NCBI GenBank assembly: GCA_032622095.1
Contig: CP136063.1
Span: 277,009,426 to 277,073,425, forward strand
From: Siphonodentalium dalli
Lineage: Eukaryota > Mollusca > Scaphopoda > Gadilida > Siphonodentaliidae
Direction of reading: 5' to 3'
Length of the DNA: 64,000 nucleotides
Part shown: positions 1-11,402 of the stretch, in pieces
Position numbering within the stretch: the first letter of the stretch is position 1
Layout: each line of letters starts with the position of its first letter
Translations under genes and position numbers: made by a program
Notes under the pieces: generated by a model
The model's input: only the letters and a program-made list of their open reading frames with translations
Database searches by the model: none
Told to the model about the DNA's origin: nothing

Positions 1-2470
1 GATAGCCCTCGATGGCGAGCTACCTTTGATAGCCCTGGATGGCGAGCTACCTTTGATAGCCCTGGATGGCGAGCTACCTTTGATAGCCCTGGATGGCGAG
101 CTACCTTTGATAGCCCTCGATGGCGAGCTACCTTTGATAGCCCTGGATGGCGAGCTACCTTTGATAGCCCTGGATGGCGAGCTACCTTTGATAGCCCTCG
201 ATGGCGAGCTACCTTTGATAGCCCTCGATGGCGAGCTACCTTTGATAGCCCTGGATGGCGAGCTACCTTTGATAGCCCTGGATGGCGAGCTACCTTTGAT
301 AGCCCTGGATGGCGAGCTACCTTTGATAGCCCTGGATGGCGAGCTACCTTTGATAGCCCTGGATGGCGAGCTACCTTTGATAGCCCTGGATGGCGAGCTA
401 CCTTTGATAGCCCTGGATGGCGAGCTACCTTTGATAGCCCTGGATGGCGAGCTACATTTGATAGCCCTGGATGGCGAGCTACCTTTGATAGCCCTGGATG
501 GCGAGCTACCGTTGATAGCCCTGGATGGCGAGCTACCTTTGATAGCCCTGGATGGCGAGCTACCTTTGATAGCCCTGGATGGCGAGCTACCTTTGATAGC
601 CCTGGATAGCGAGCTACCTTTGATAGCCCTGAATGGCGAGCTACCTTTGATAGCCCTGGATAGCGAGCTACCTTTGATAGCCCTGGATGGCGAGCTACCT
701 TTGATAGCCCTGGATGGCGAGCTACCTTTGATAGCCCTGGATGGCGAGCTACCTTTGATAGCCCTGGATGGCGAGCTACCTTTGATAGCCCTGGATGGCG
801 AGCTACCTTTGATAGCCCTGGATGGCGAGCTACCTTTGATAGCCCTGGATGGCGAGCTACCTTTGATAGCCCTGGATAGCGAGCTACCTTTGATAGCCCT
901 GAATGGCGAGCTACCTTTGATAGCCCTGGATGGCGAGCTACCTTTGATAGCCCTGGATGGCGAGCTACATTTGATAGCCCTGGATGGCGAGCTACATTTG
1001 ATAGCCCTGGATGGCGAGCTACCTTTGATAGCCCTGGATGGCGAGCTACCTTTGATAGCCCTGGATGGCGAGCTACCTTTGATAGCCCTGGATGGCGAGC
1101 TACCTTTGATAGCCCTGGATGGCGAGCTACCTTTGATAGCCCTGGATGGCGAGCTACCTTTGATAGCCCTGGATGGCGAGCTACCTTTGATAGCCCTGGA
1201 TGGCGAGCTACCTTTGATAGCCCTGGATAGCGAGCTACCTTTGATAGCCCTGAATGGCGAGCTACCTTTGATAGCCCTGGATGGCGAGCTACCTTTGATA
1301 GCCCTGGATGGCGAGCTACCTTTGATAGCCCTGGATGGCGAGCTACCTTTGATAGCCCTGGATGGCGAGCTACCTTTGATAGCCCTGGATGGCGAGCTAC
1401 CTTTGATAGCCCTGGATGGCGAGCTACCTTTGATAGCCCTGGATGGCGAGCTACCTTTGATAGCCCTGGATGGCGAGCTACCTTTGATAGCCCTGGATAG
1501 CGAGCTACCTTTGATAGCCCTGAATGGCGAGCTACCTTTGATAGCCCTGGATGGCGAGCTACCTTTGATAGCCCTGGATGGCGAGCTACATTTGATAGCA
1601 CTGGATGGCGAGCTACATTTGATAGCCCTGGATGGCGAGCTACCTTTGATAGCCCTGGATGGCGAGCTACCTTTGATAGCCCTGGATGGCGAGCTACCTT
1701 TGATAGCCCTGGATGGCGAGCTACCTTTGATAGCCCTGGATGGCGAGCTACCTTTGATAGCCCTCGATGGCGAGCTACCTTTGATAGCCCTGGATGGCGA
1801 GCTACCTTTGATGGTCTGGATGGCGAGCTACATTTGATAGCCCTGGATGGCGAGCTACCTTTGATAGCCCTGGATGGCGAGCTACCTTTGATAGCCCTGG
1901 ATGGCGAGCTACCTTTGATAGCCCTGGATGGCGAGCTACCTTTGATAGCCCTGGATGGCGAGCTACCTTTGATAGCCCTGGATGGCGAGCTACCTTTGAT
2001 GGCCCTGGATGGCGAGCTACCTTTGATAGCCCTGGATGGCGAGCTACCTTTGATAGCCCTGGATGGCGAGCTACCTTTGATAGCCCTGGATGGCGAGCTA
2101 CCTTTGATAGCCCTGGATGGCGAGCTACCTTTGATAGCCCTGGATGGCGAGCTACCTTTGATAGCCCTGGATGGCGAGCTACCTTTGATAGCCATGGATG
2201 GCGAGCTACCTTTGATAGCCCTGGATGGCGAGCTACCTTTGATAGCCCTGGATGGCGAGCTACCTTTGATAGCCCTGGATGGCGAGCTACCTTTGATAGC
2301 CCTGGATGGCGAGCTACCTTTGATAGCCCTGGATGGCGAGCTACCTTTGATAGCCCTGGATGGCGAGCTACCTTTGATAGCCCTGGATGGCGAGCTACCT
2401 TTGATAGCCCTGGATGGCGAGCTACCTTTGATAGCCCTGGATGGCGAGCTACCTTTGATGGTCTGGGTGG
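1..2470. repeat. 27-bp minisatellite array (about 91 units)
   Basis: The unit reads GATAGCCCTGGATGGCGAGC followed by TACCTTT and repeats head to tail from the first base of the window, so the array continues to the left. Variants (CTCGATGG, GGATAGCG, GAATGGCG, ACATTTG) are scattered through it. The marker pair GGATAGCG/GAATGGCG recurs at about 607, 877, 1228 and 1498, and the double ACATTTG variant near 968/995 recurs near 1589/1616, which gives a 621-bp (23-unit) higher-order period. A divergent unit GATGGTCTGG lies at 1810, and the same variant closes the array at 2457. Since 27 is a multiple of 3, long reading frames stay open on both strands. They are repeat artefacts, not genes. Confidence 0.97.
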
Positions 2471-2486
2471 TGACTGATGTCGCACT

Positions 2487-2874
2487 TTAACCCTTTACCC
2501 AACAAACCGGCCAAAACCGGCCAAATAAAGCTTCAACAGCCTAAAATATCTTCGGTCTGTCTCAATAGAACCATACAAATATGGATATCATTGGAACCGG
2601 CTCCTTGACCACATTGTGATAGTTACAGTTATACCCTGTGCCAATGCATTCTCTTATATATGCGAGTCAACCATAGGTCGCCTCGCATATATAAGAGAAT
2701 GCATTGGCCTAAAAAAAATATTTTTACCATTTTTTCTTAAATTCTTTAACAATTTTATAATTTTTAATGTGTTAAGCCAATGCATTCTCTTATATATGCG
2801 AGGCGACCTATGGTCGACTCGCATATATAAGAGAATGCATTGGCACAGGGCCCTTCTATTGGGTAAAGGGTTAA
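2487..2874 (+). mobile_element. piggyBac-like MITE, family P copy 1
   Basis: The element is flanked by TTAA on both sides (2487-2490 and 2871-2874). Its ends are CCCTTTACCCAACA and the near-perfect inverse. Inside are two separate hairpins of about 66 bp (2640-2710 and 2775-2845), each with arms like CCAATGCATTCTCTTATATA. TTAA target duplication with CCCTTT-type ends is the hallmark of non-autonomous piggyBac elements. There is no coding capacity. Three more full copies lie in this window. Confidence 0.85.
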
Positions 2875-3259
2875 CTACCAAATCCCCAGGTCGCTTTGAT
2901 GGCACCGTAGGTTTCAGAGTTATCAGCCGTGGAATATTTGCCTTGTAATCATGAAACACCTAAGTTGCACCTATCCCCATTATTGCGGTGAATAAGTTCC
3001 ATAGGTGCACCCGATTCTCCTATTGGACAACTTCTGTTTTTCACATTCTGGCGCTGAAATATTTTTTTACAGCCAGGACTCTTATAACCAAATCCTGATG
3101 GCTTTTCAAGGATGTGCCATTCAACACCAAACTTAAACTTTACATCGAAGTCATTCGAAATGTAGCAGCTCCAATATGGAATCAAGAAATAGAAGAATAA
3201 GCCATTACGATTCCTGCTGATCTATTTCTTCGATATATGTATTTAAACTTAATATTTGT
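2875..3259. other. No recognisable gene
   Basis: This is AT-rich sequence between the MITE and the gypsy remnant. A 78-codon minus-strand frame (2949-3185) lies just downstream of the integrase end in the minus orientation and could be a decayed pol tail, but I see no motif in it. Confidence 0.5.
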
Positions 3260-3261
3260 GA

Positions 3262-4990
3262 CAGACATGACATAAAAAAAGCATTTTATAAGGTGAAACA
3301 CCTGTAGTTTCATGGACCGAGGAATTGTGTGCCATCATTACTAATGGTACATATTGATCCCAATCTTTCTGGTTTGATGCTCCATACGGTACAAGAATTT
3401 TTTTGTATTGTTTGATTTACACGTTCCATCATTCCATTAGACTGAGGTCTATACGGTGTCGTACGAGTTTTTGTCATACCGAGTATTTTGCATACTTCTA
3501 TGAACAGTTTTGACTCTAAACATACATGACGCTTGTTCTCTGTATATCGATTGTGGTACTCCAAAATGGGATTATACATCTCTCGTGATGGCCTCCTGAT
3601 TTGATTGGTATTATTTCAAAAAGTTATCACCAATTACCAACAAGTGTTTATTTTGTTTATTGCTGGTTGGCAATGGTCACATAGTGTCGAGGGTTATTCT
3701 TTAGAATTGCATTCCCACCAGAAACTTTGTTATTGGTGCCTTTGGGGGTTTATGGGCCCTTTCTTGGAGGAACTACACAGAAATATCTAATTCTAATTTT
3801 ATCAAACGTCTTAAACGCAAGATGACCTGCGCCATTCCGTGCTCATTGATGCCAATCATGGTCAACATATTGACAAATAACTCATTTGTCAGAGTTGTGT
3901 CACTATCGTCAGTATCTGCAGGAGATACCTCAATATCATCATTATATATATATATTCCACTCTCAGACAGTGGCTATAGTTTTTGTCTAGACAGGGTATC
4001 CTGGGCATGCCATCGGCATTTGAATGGATTCTTCACTGCCTATGTTCAATTGTGTAGTCATATTGTGATAGTGTCTCAATCCATTGCGCCACTTGGCCTT
4101 CTGTATTTTTGAAATTGATAAGCCATTTCAGAGCTGCATTGTCAGTTCTGATGTTGAAATGTCTAACAAACAAAAAGTGGTGATGTTTGATGGCTAAGAT
4201 GATGGCCAACAAGTCACGAGTTACGCAATATCTTCTCTCTGTGCTTGTTTATTTTTAACCTGGGAAATCACAGCCCCAGCAGCAAAATTACTGGCATCAC
4301 AATCGATCGCAGATTTATCATCCCGAGTTAGATAGCCCAATATGGGTGCTTAGTTATAGCTCCTTTTAATGTTTCAAATGCGACTTGTCATTCTTCTGTC
4401 TATTTAAACTGTCTTTCTTTTAAGGTCAACGTATGTAAGGCCCTAAAAAGAATCTGATCTGCTTCACGTTTCTGGGCACAGGCCATTGTTGCACATCCTG
4501 AATCTTCTCAGGGTCTGTAGCCACGGCTTGTTTGCTTGCCACACATCCAAGAAATGATACTTATGTCTGTAATAGATTACATTTCTTGGGACTCACTCAG
4601 AGATTGCTAATCTTTATTCTCTCAGATATTTGTTTTAAATTACCAAACATGTCGTATGTCAGGACATCATCAAGGTAAACATTTCGAAATATGTAGATAA
4701 ATAATTATATCATTTTTATAAATTTATTAATCCTGGAAAGAACAATATCATTAATTTTGAGCCCAAATGTTATAAAATAGGTTCACCCATACAATGTATA
4801 ATCCAAAATTGTCAATGCACGGTACGTCCGAAATTATAAGGCTCTGTATTTGATTTGCTTAGTTTCCATTGAACATTGTATTTATATAATACAAGTATTA
4901 ATCTATAAAATTCTCGTCACTTTTCTAAGTAACGCCAAAATCTCCATAAAAGGAATCTGTTCAATATCTGGTTTTTGAAGTATCCGCGAT
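3262..4990 (-). pseudogene. Ty3/gypsy-like pol remnant (RT, RNase H, integrase)
   Basis: Read on the minus strand, the order is that of a gypsy polyprotein. The reverse transcriptase palm has the YLDDV catalytic box at about 4664-4681, followed by a connection segment with PKKCNL, FLG and TDPEKI motifs near 4450-4620. RNase H has DCDAS near 4287-4304 and a TDNAALKW-type box near 4122-4151. The integrase core end has TPYRPQSNG near 3425-3460. Frames change many times and stops are frequent, so the copy is long dead. No LTRs, protease or gag were found; the remnant is bounded by unrelated DNA. RT upstream of RNase H upstream of integrase separates it from Ty1/copia, where integrase precedes RT. 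I leave the reading frames unrepaired. Confidence 0.8.
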
Positions 4991-5999
4991 GAGTTGTTGG
5001 GATAGTTCATTAGTCCAGTACGTATATGTATATAATTATATTGCTGATATATATTGCTGATATATTTGCTGATATCTTTGGAAAATAAAAAAAAACGAAT
5101 GCTCAGATTTATAGCAAACTATGACGTATGTATATGGCCGTGGCACGGCTCTGCCAAAATTGAACCACACAATTAAACTCACGGGGATGACTAAATGTAT
5201 ATCTAATTTTGGACAAACCATCTTGTTGGTGCCAGCTCCATTAAAGACAATATTAGCTTTCTCTTCTCTATCTCCGAAGAATGACACTCGGACCTGGGAA
5301 TTTTAACAAAATTTAACCAAAAGAACACTGAGTTGCTTTTTAAAAATACTCTACCTAAACTGATGTAAAAACATGAAGATCGTCCTTGACTGATCGTTCT
5401 GATGACTGAGCGTTATATATCGGTTATTTCCACAAATTTCCCACCTAAATTTCTATATATAGCGTACTGAGAGTCTGCGATATATATCAGTTTGAAATAC
5501 TGTAAATGAACGACAAATGTGACCTTAATATTTCGTCACTTTTTTACTTATATACGCGGCTATTAAATCCAAACTCATAATCTTAAGTACCTATATACGC
5601 TTAACTTTACACATGTGTCAACATCACAACATGCCGCCAAAATCACGAGGCCAAATCCAAAGGAGTACTATAGGAACGAAACAAGCGCTTCGTCAGATTT
5701 CCTAGCAACAGAGAAAGACGCAAGAAGTATACAGATTCTGTAATTTCCGAATCTGCAAAGAACAAAACAGATATGAACAAGGTCTACTGTAGAAGTTATC
5801 GGCTCACCATGACTGACAGCATTCCTCTCTCGGAAGCTATGTTTATGTATTATCCACCAGAATTTCACTTTGAAGCTCCAAGCTCTCAAGTCCACAGGCA
5901 TCGCCATATATGTAAATCCGGAAACGGTTAAGAAGTAGTTAACGGATACCGATTTTGCAGGGATACTGGAACCATTTGCAAAGTTGGAAGATAAAATCG
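4991..5999. other. AT-rich stretch, no confident gene
   Basis: No domain is recognisable. A frame around 5671-5920 on the plus strand is open for about 80 codons and lies just upstream of the pseudogene at 6013. It could be its 5' part, but it carries no motif I can name. Confidence 0.4.
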
Positions 6000-6012
6000 G
6001 TTATTTCGAATA

Positions 6013-6306
6013 GTGCAGAGCAATGAGACGATGGAAACAAAGAGTGAAATTGGTGCAAAGGGATGCGAGTATAAGAGAATGTTCACGGAACATTTGAAGG
6101 GACAATATGTTGTTTTCCTGCAACACACCAGCCGAGTATCCGCCCAGTATAAAGCATTATTGGAGCTGAAGGAAAACCTTTCCAAAGGCCACATTGTTAT
6201 CGGAATGGACTTTTCGGAGTTTTTGTATGCCAAACAATGGAGGAAATTCAGTCAGCATATATACTGGCATCAAAACTGCAGTGAATTTTTTTATAATTTT
6301 TATTGA
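6013..6306 (+). pseudogene. Fragment of an uncharacterised multi-exon gene (MDFSE / EIQSAY motifs)
   Basis: The frame encodes a helical stretch (HTSRVSAQYKALLELKENL) followed by GHIVIGMDFSE. A neighbouring frame carries EEIQSAY, and the first frame resumes with YWHQN. From memory, proteins with a VIxMDFAEN ... DEIQSAYW block form a widespread, functionally uncharacterised invertebrate family that is often dispersed like a transposon. The split of one conserved block over two frames shows at least two indels, so I call it a pseudogene. A piggyBac-like MITE begins 36 bp after the frame ends. The exon at 8002-8437 has motifs that, as I recall, follow this block in the same family, so both are probably parts of one broken gene. 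The function is unknown. Confidence 0.5.
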
Positions 6307-6341
6307 AACAGTCAGATGATCTTCCATACAGAATGAATGGT

Positions 6342-6741
6342 TTAACCCTTTACCCAACAGAAGGGCCCTGGGCCAATGCATTCTCTTATATATGCGAGTC
6401 GATCATAGGTCGCCTCGCATATATAAGAGAATGCATTGGCTTAACACATTAAAAATTATAAAATTGTTAAAGAATGTAAGATAAAATGGTAAAAAGTGTT
6501 AAAAAAAGATTTTTTTTAGGCCAATGCATTCTCTTATATATGCGAGGAGACCTATGGTCGACTCGCATATATAAGAGAATGCATTGGCACAGGGCATAAC
6601 TGTAACTATCACAATGTGGTCAAGGAGCCGGTTCCAATGATATCCATATTTGTATGGTTCTATTGAGACAGACCGAAGATATTTTAGGCTGTTGAAGCTT
6701 TATTTGGCCGGTTTTGGCCGGTTTGTTGGGTAAAGGGTTAA
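6342..6741 (-). mobile_element. piggyBac-like MITE, family P copy 2
   Basis: TTAA lies at 6342-6345 and 6738-6741, with CCCTTTACCCAACA ends. It is inverted relative to copy 1. It contains the same pair of internal hairpins, separated by an AT-rich spacer with AAAATTATAAAATTGTTAAA-like sequence. Confidence 0.85.
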
Positions 6742-7040
6742 CATGTTGGATACAAAATATAGATAATATTCATCTGATACATACATTCAGGCATACACTC
6801 CGTCACGCTTGCACTCTTACGTACACCAACGGGCATTCAGTGGCTCTAAACAGGCGATCGGGCAATCTTTTATATTGTAATTGAAATAATGATATACAGC
6901 AGAGAATGATTTGAAGTTTTAAGTCATGTTAAACATGTTATTTTCATTTTTTGTTTCGGTTTAGCACGACACTCAACTGAAGGGTGACTAAAATTACTAT
7001 AATTGAAGGGAGTATAAGAGGTAGAAAGGAAACATAATTC

Positions 7041-7631
7041 TTAAAGGGGTACTGTACGCCATTTTCATTAAATTTCCGGTGACAACAACGATCTAATATC
7101 GATAATATATAGAAACATAAGTAATTTGAGTCGAAGATGTATTCTGTAAACGCTCAGGTTAATAGGCTATCTTAAAATTTAATAATTTAAAAGTTAATAA
7201 TTTGATATAAATTGAATTTATGACTGGAGCCATAAAATGGCGTCAATTAAATTACGAATTACCGTAATCAAAAATAGTAATTGAGGGATACTGGATTTTT
7301 AAACCGATCGCACACACGATTGCTTAAAATATTATGATGATACGGGGAGAACACTCAAGCCACTCACTGACTAGCGACGATACAATAACTTAAATGATTA
7401 TATGGGACTAGTATGCATATAATATAACTTTTATTTGATTCATTTGGTTGAAAACTTTACAAAAATTACTCGACAACGACAATTTGTATTTTTGCATTCC
7501 GGTAAATTTGTCATCCGTAACATGACTTCGTACTCAACAGACTTTCAAATAATGGAAAAATTGTTACCTTATTCTCCGACTCGGAGACTATAGAGACCAA
7601 CAACAACATGTGGCGTACAGTACCCCTTTAA
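7041..7631. mobile_element. TTAA-flanked MITE, family G copy 1
   Basis: Terminal inverted repeats AGGGGTACTGTACGCC (16 bp, perfect) are flanked by TTAA at 7041-7044 and 7628-7631. The interior is AT-rich with no coding frame. A second copy with closely matching sequence over its whole length lies at 19267-19866. The TTAA duplication suggests mobilisation by a piggyBac-type or other TTAA-specific transposase. Confidence 0.85.
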
Positions 7632-7920
7632 AGGAAGGTGCGCGATTCTAATGAGTATATATATCAATAAATGCATGTTTGTTTTATTTATAGTGTTTTC
7701 TATCAGGAACCAGTTATTCTCGAATTCTGCAATCTTCATATGACAACGAGCATTGAATTTGTCACATCGATACCTGTATTGGAGGGCTGCTATAAAAGCA
7801 TTGACGGACAGCATGTCCATCCACTCTTACTGTGGAAAAGGCGAGTCTCAAGACAACATTTGTCTATTTTCGTAAAACAAAATATAGTTTATAAATTTAT
7901 ATCGTGTTGAATCAGGCTTT

Positions 7921-7986
7921 TCACTTTTATGGCATGCACGTTGCTTTTATGGAATGCACGTTGCTTTTATGGCATGCACGTTGCTT
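7921..7986 (+). repeat. 20-bp tandem repeat, three copies
   Basis: The unit TTTTATGGCATGCACGTTGC is present three times with one substitution. It lies just upstream of a probable splice acceptor. Confidence 0.9.
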
Positions 7987-8001
7987 TACTTTATTTTTCA
8001 G

Positions 8002-8437
8002 GTTCATGTGACGTGATTGGTGGAACTGTCAAACGACGTGCGTCGGATGCCGTCAATCAACAGAAAACAGTTAGACAAGATGCCAGGGATTTTTTAAATG
8101 GTCGGAAGGACAGTCTTCCACCACGCCTGTATTTTATTCAAATGCTGAGTACGAAAGTGCCCAGAAATTTATGGGTAAACTTATCACCCAAAACCGTACA
8201 AAACAATGAAACAACCTTCTGTTTGTTAGAGAAATATCATGCTATTGGTACAATTGTAGGGAGTTGCAGTCTTCCTGTGGTATTTACAATGGGACAAATT
8301 CCAATGGTGGTGATGTTGTCGGAAAGGTCATGGAACTGGAAGATGATGGCGAATTGTATGTTTCGTATATGACGAAACAGACTACCAACGGTCTGACCAG
8401 GTTTCACTGGCCCTTTGTTGCAGATGAACTATATTAG
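8002..8437 (+). pseudogene. Terminal exon of the same uncharacterised gene (GGTVKR motif)
   Basis: A pyrimidine-rich acceptor (TTTATTTTTCAG) precedes the exon. The first frame starts SCDVIGGTVKRRASDAVNQQ and continues with a DARDFL segment; this CDxxGGTVKR motif is, in my recollection, the C-terminal half of the family whose MDF-EN block appears at 6013. Around 8230-8290 the meaningful frame shifts: the next frame reads GKVMELEDDGELYVSYM and FHWPFVADELY before a stop at 8435-8437, a plausible beta-strand C-terminus. Between the two parts lie MITE insertions at 6342 and 7041. The frameshift could be a small unrecognised intron instead, but no obvious GT/AG pair is seen, so pseudogene is preferred. 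Function unknown. Confidence 0.45.
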
Positions 8438-8840
8438 TACCACCCGACACTATTATTTGTCTGGTTGCCGAGCCTTTATCTTAATCGTTTATTTGCCCTA
8501 AGAGATGCTTATATGAACTCAGTTAGAAACAGATTTAAATTATCAGCAAGTGTCATGGATGAGGCATTGCGAAGCTGTCGGTTCATTGTTACTACCAATG
8601 GTTGTGTTTTTTATAGGTGAACGGAATTTGTGTTTTCGGCGCTTATATATTTGATCATTTATATGCATATAAAAAAATTATATAGACTGTATAGTTAACT
8701 TGCATGTCATGACTGGGGGAATGGAATTGTGGCACGAATTTCACACGGCACTCTTATTTAATTAATTTTAACATCAGTACAAGGTCAGCAAAACAGTATG
8801 ACTCGCAGTATAAGTGAAGGTTTTGCTTCCCATGACAAGT
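8438..8840. other. No recognisable feature
   Basis: AT-rich sequence downstream of the broken gene, with no gene or repeat I can name. Confidence 0.5.
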
Positions 8841-8906
8841 GAACTGTTTTTAACTTATGATATATATGTTGAAAAAAATACGACTGTGTCACGCCGTCAC
8901 GATTGA

Positions 8907-8962
<56 letters not shown>

Positions 8963-9040
8963 TTTTTGGTCAATATATATGGTCAATCGTGACACAATAG
9001 TATTGTTTTTCAACATATATATCATAAGTTCAAAGCAGTC
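8841..9040. repeat. Foldback palindrome centred on an (AT)n microsatellite
   Basis: The arms (about 8841-8908 and 8970-9040) are inverted copies: AACTTATGATATATATGTTG on the left matches CAACATATATATCATAAGTT on the right, and the inner parts share GTCACGATTGACCATATATA. The centre (8909-8960) is uninterrupted AT dinucleotide. It looks like a short foldback element whose loop expanded as a microsatellite. Confidence 0.8.
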
Positions 9041-9212
9041 TCTCACATGTGATCCGTCTATTTTTTTGATTTCTATAAATGGCCGGATTTACAGTACCAC
9101 TTTAATGCATTGAATATACATTGAACATTATAATTCAGACAGTGACAAAATTCTGCACAACTTAACAATATAAGTCAAATATGACTTGTAAATGTGTTTC
9201 CACTATTTAAAA

Positions 9213-10177
9213 TTGCATACTGGAAACAGTATTTGAATACTTATATTCATTATATTCAGACAGTTCAGGTACGAAATGTTAATATATGAAAAAATTCTAC
9301 ACAACTTAACAATATAAGTCAAAATGACTTGTAAATTTGTTTCCACTATTTAAAATTGCATACTGGAAACATAGCTTTTGGCATTCCGAAATTTTGCTAC
9401 CCATGTTTTCGGGTAAGGAATCTAACTTATAAATGGGCTGACAATTGTTGAATCTATAATTAAAGTTATTTTCCACACGTTAATCAGATAACGACGACTG
9501 TCATGATTACAGGGCCACTTAAGAAACACTTAACGTACATGTATACCTGATTCCGAAGAACAGATTTTCTGTGACATTTTATCTTTTCAAGCTAATTACA
9601 GCAAGGTGATCAAGTAAAATTTGGTAATTATTTGCTGTGATTATTCTCGAATGACTCCAATTCAATAAATAAGTCGAATGATTCGAATTGCATACTGGAA
9701 ACAGTATTTGAATACTTATATTCATTATATTCAGACAGTTCAGGTACGAAATGTTAATATATGACAAACTTATACACAACTTAACAATATAAGTCAAAAT
9801 GACTTGTAAATTTGTTTCCACTATTTAAAATTGCATACTGGAAACAGATAGCGTTTGGCATTCCGAAATTTTGCAACCCATGTTTTCGAGTAAGGAATCT
9901 AACTTATAAATGGGCAGACAAATGTTGAATCTATAATTGAAGTTATTTTCCACAAGTTAGTCAGATAACGACAACTGTCATGATTACACAGCCACTTAAG
10001 AAACACTTAACGTGCATATATCCCTGATTCCGAAGAACAGATTGTCTGTGATATTTTTTCTTTTCCAGCTAATTAGCAACAAGGTGAACAAGTAAAATTT
10101 GATCATTATTTGCTGTGCCGTGCCGACTGATTATTCTCGAATGACCCCAATTCACTAATAAATATGTCGAATGATTC
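9213..10177 (+). repeat. Tandem duplication, period about 475 bp
   Basis: Two consecutive copies begin with ATTGCATACTGGAAACAGTA at 9213 and 9687. They run through the same landmarks: TTCAGGTACGAAATGTTAAT, a TTTTCGGGTAAGG segment, and CTGATTCCGAAGAACAGATT. Part of the unit (AGTCAAATATGACTTGTAAA) is already present upstream at 9163. The 3' part of the unit occurs again alone at 18001-18140, so it belongs to a dispersed family. Confidence 0.85.
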
Positions 10178-10412
10178 AAAAATGTGTTGGACAGAAAACT
10201 TAACATCTCATTATAACATTCTGTTTCTGTTATCTGTTGTGCAACTTTATCTTTCACTTCAGACTGTCGTGATTCACGCAGCTTGTTTACAGGTACGTTT
10301 ACACCATTTTCGGAATACCTGTATATGTGTGGTCCGAATCTTATCAGCTCACAACCTCTACATAGATATGCGTCATCTTGTGTTAATCGAACATTGTTAC
10401 CACCACTGCATG
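10178..10412. other. No recognisable feature
   Basis: A short spacer between the tandem duplication and the Ngaro left end. Small open frames here carry no motif. Confidence 0.5.
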
Positions 10413-10589
10413 TTACGTCATTTTACATAATACACTGGAACTTCTTATTTCATTCGTTGATATAGTTAGAAAATACGTCAGTATACATGACCTTTGAACT
10501 TCTCAGTTCAGGTACCCATAATTCCTATCTGTTATTTAAGCATTCGCGCCCAAATTTTCCTCACCATTCGAATATTTTGACAGATCAAT
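10413..10589 (+). repeat. Ngaro split direct repeat A1
   Basis: Left-end copy. It shares TACATAATACACTGGAACTT through TTGACAGATCAAT with A2 at 15254-15430, with only a few differences visible over about 175 bp. The first dozen bases are less similar, so the exact 5' end is approximate. Confidence 0.9.
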
Positions 10590-11402
10590 ATTTGAGAGCT
10601 GACTCACGTCTCAAAAAGAACGTAAACAATCAATTCAAAAACCTAAAGTTAGGGTTTACATCGGACACATGTGATGATGAAATGGACAGTGATGCATCAT
10701 CTGATAGGTCGGCTATATTTAAGGAGAGACCGAAAACAAACAAGTAAAGGCAAAACAGAGTAATAGTTGGAAGCCAAATCAGCTATCACAATTTTGTATC
10801 CACAATTATGCCCACAGTCAGTGTTGCAATTAGAGTATGTGAATAAAGAGAAAAAAAGATATCAAGACCTCTCCTTCAGCCAATTTGTTGCTAGAGAACT
10901 TGAAATTATTATGCAGATCAGAAATGAGAAAGAAAAGAAAGGTCGATTGTTTTTATTACGTAAAATTGCTTATTATTTGGAAATTTATGAGTGGAAGTCA
11001 CTGTTGGACTTTTATGCTGCTGTCATTCGAAAGATCGAGTATGGTTAGGCAGACTGGGGTGATGACACACCATTGTTGGAAACCCCATTACTGGTTGGTC
11101 ATACTCGGCCAAAATATGGTAAGACGTTTGCGTTGAGCACTCAGAACAGAGCCAGTCCTTTGGGTGGTGTTGCATCAGGGCGATCTACCCCAATCAAGGA
11201 TAATTCGAACAAGGAATGGTTCTGCGCTGAGTTTCAATTAAATAAATGTCCAAAGAAATCACCTCATTTGAGAGTTGTTCAGGGTCAAATGAGACATGTG
11301 CAGCATATTTGTGCAAGTTGTTTGGAGAAAGAGAAGATTTGTTCTTCTCATTCTGAGTCCAGCTCGACATGTCCTCATCGGGAAATCTCATCAGGCTCAT
11401 GA
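10487..11402 (+). pseudogene. Ngaro gag-like ORF, broken
   Basis: The frame from about 10767 encodes FSQFVARELEII and EWKSLLDFYAAVIRKIE, features usual before the zinc-finger part of Ngaro/DIRS gag proteins. After an in-frame TAG at 11046-11048 the same frame continues to a Cys/His cluster (WFCAEFQLNKC, HLRVV, MRHVQHICASC, CPH; about 11217-11385) and stops at TGA 11400-11402. The upstream 10487-10747 frame is in another phase and carries an acidic DEMDSDASSD stretch, so a frameshift lies near 10750-10830. The product would be the RNA-binding structural protein of the element. Lesions: one nonsense codon plus at least one frameshift. Confidence 0.75.

Noticed and set aside
26-2490. Long ORFs (603, 227 and 218 codons) on both strands
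   Set aside because: They are translations of the 27-bp minisatellite; the unit length is a multiple of three, so frames stay open without selection.
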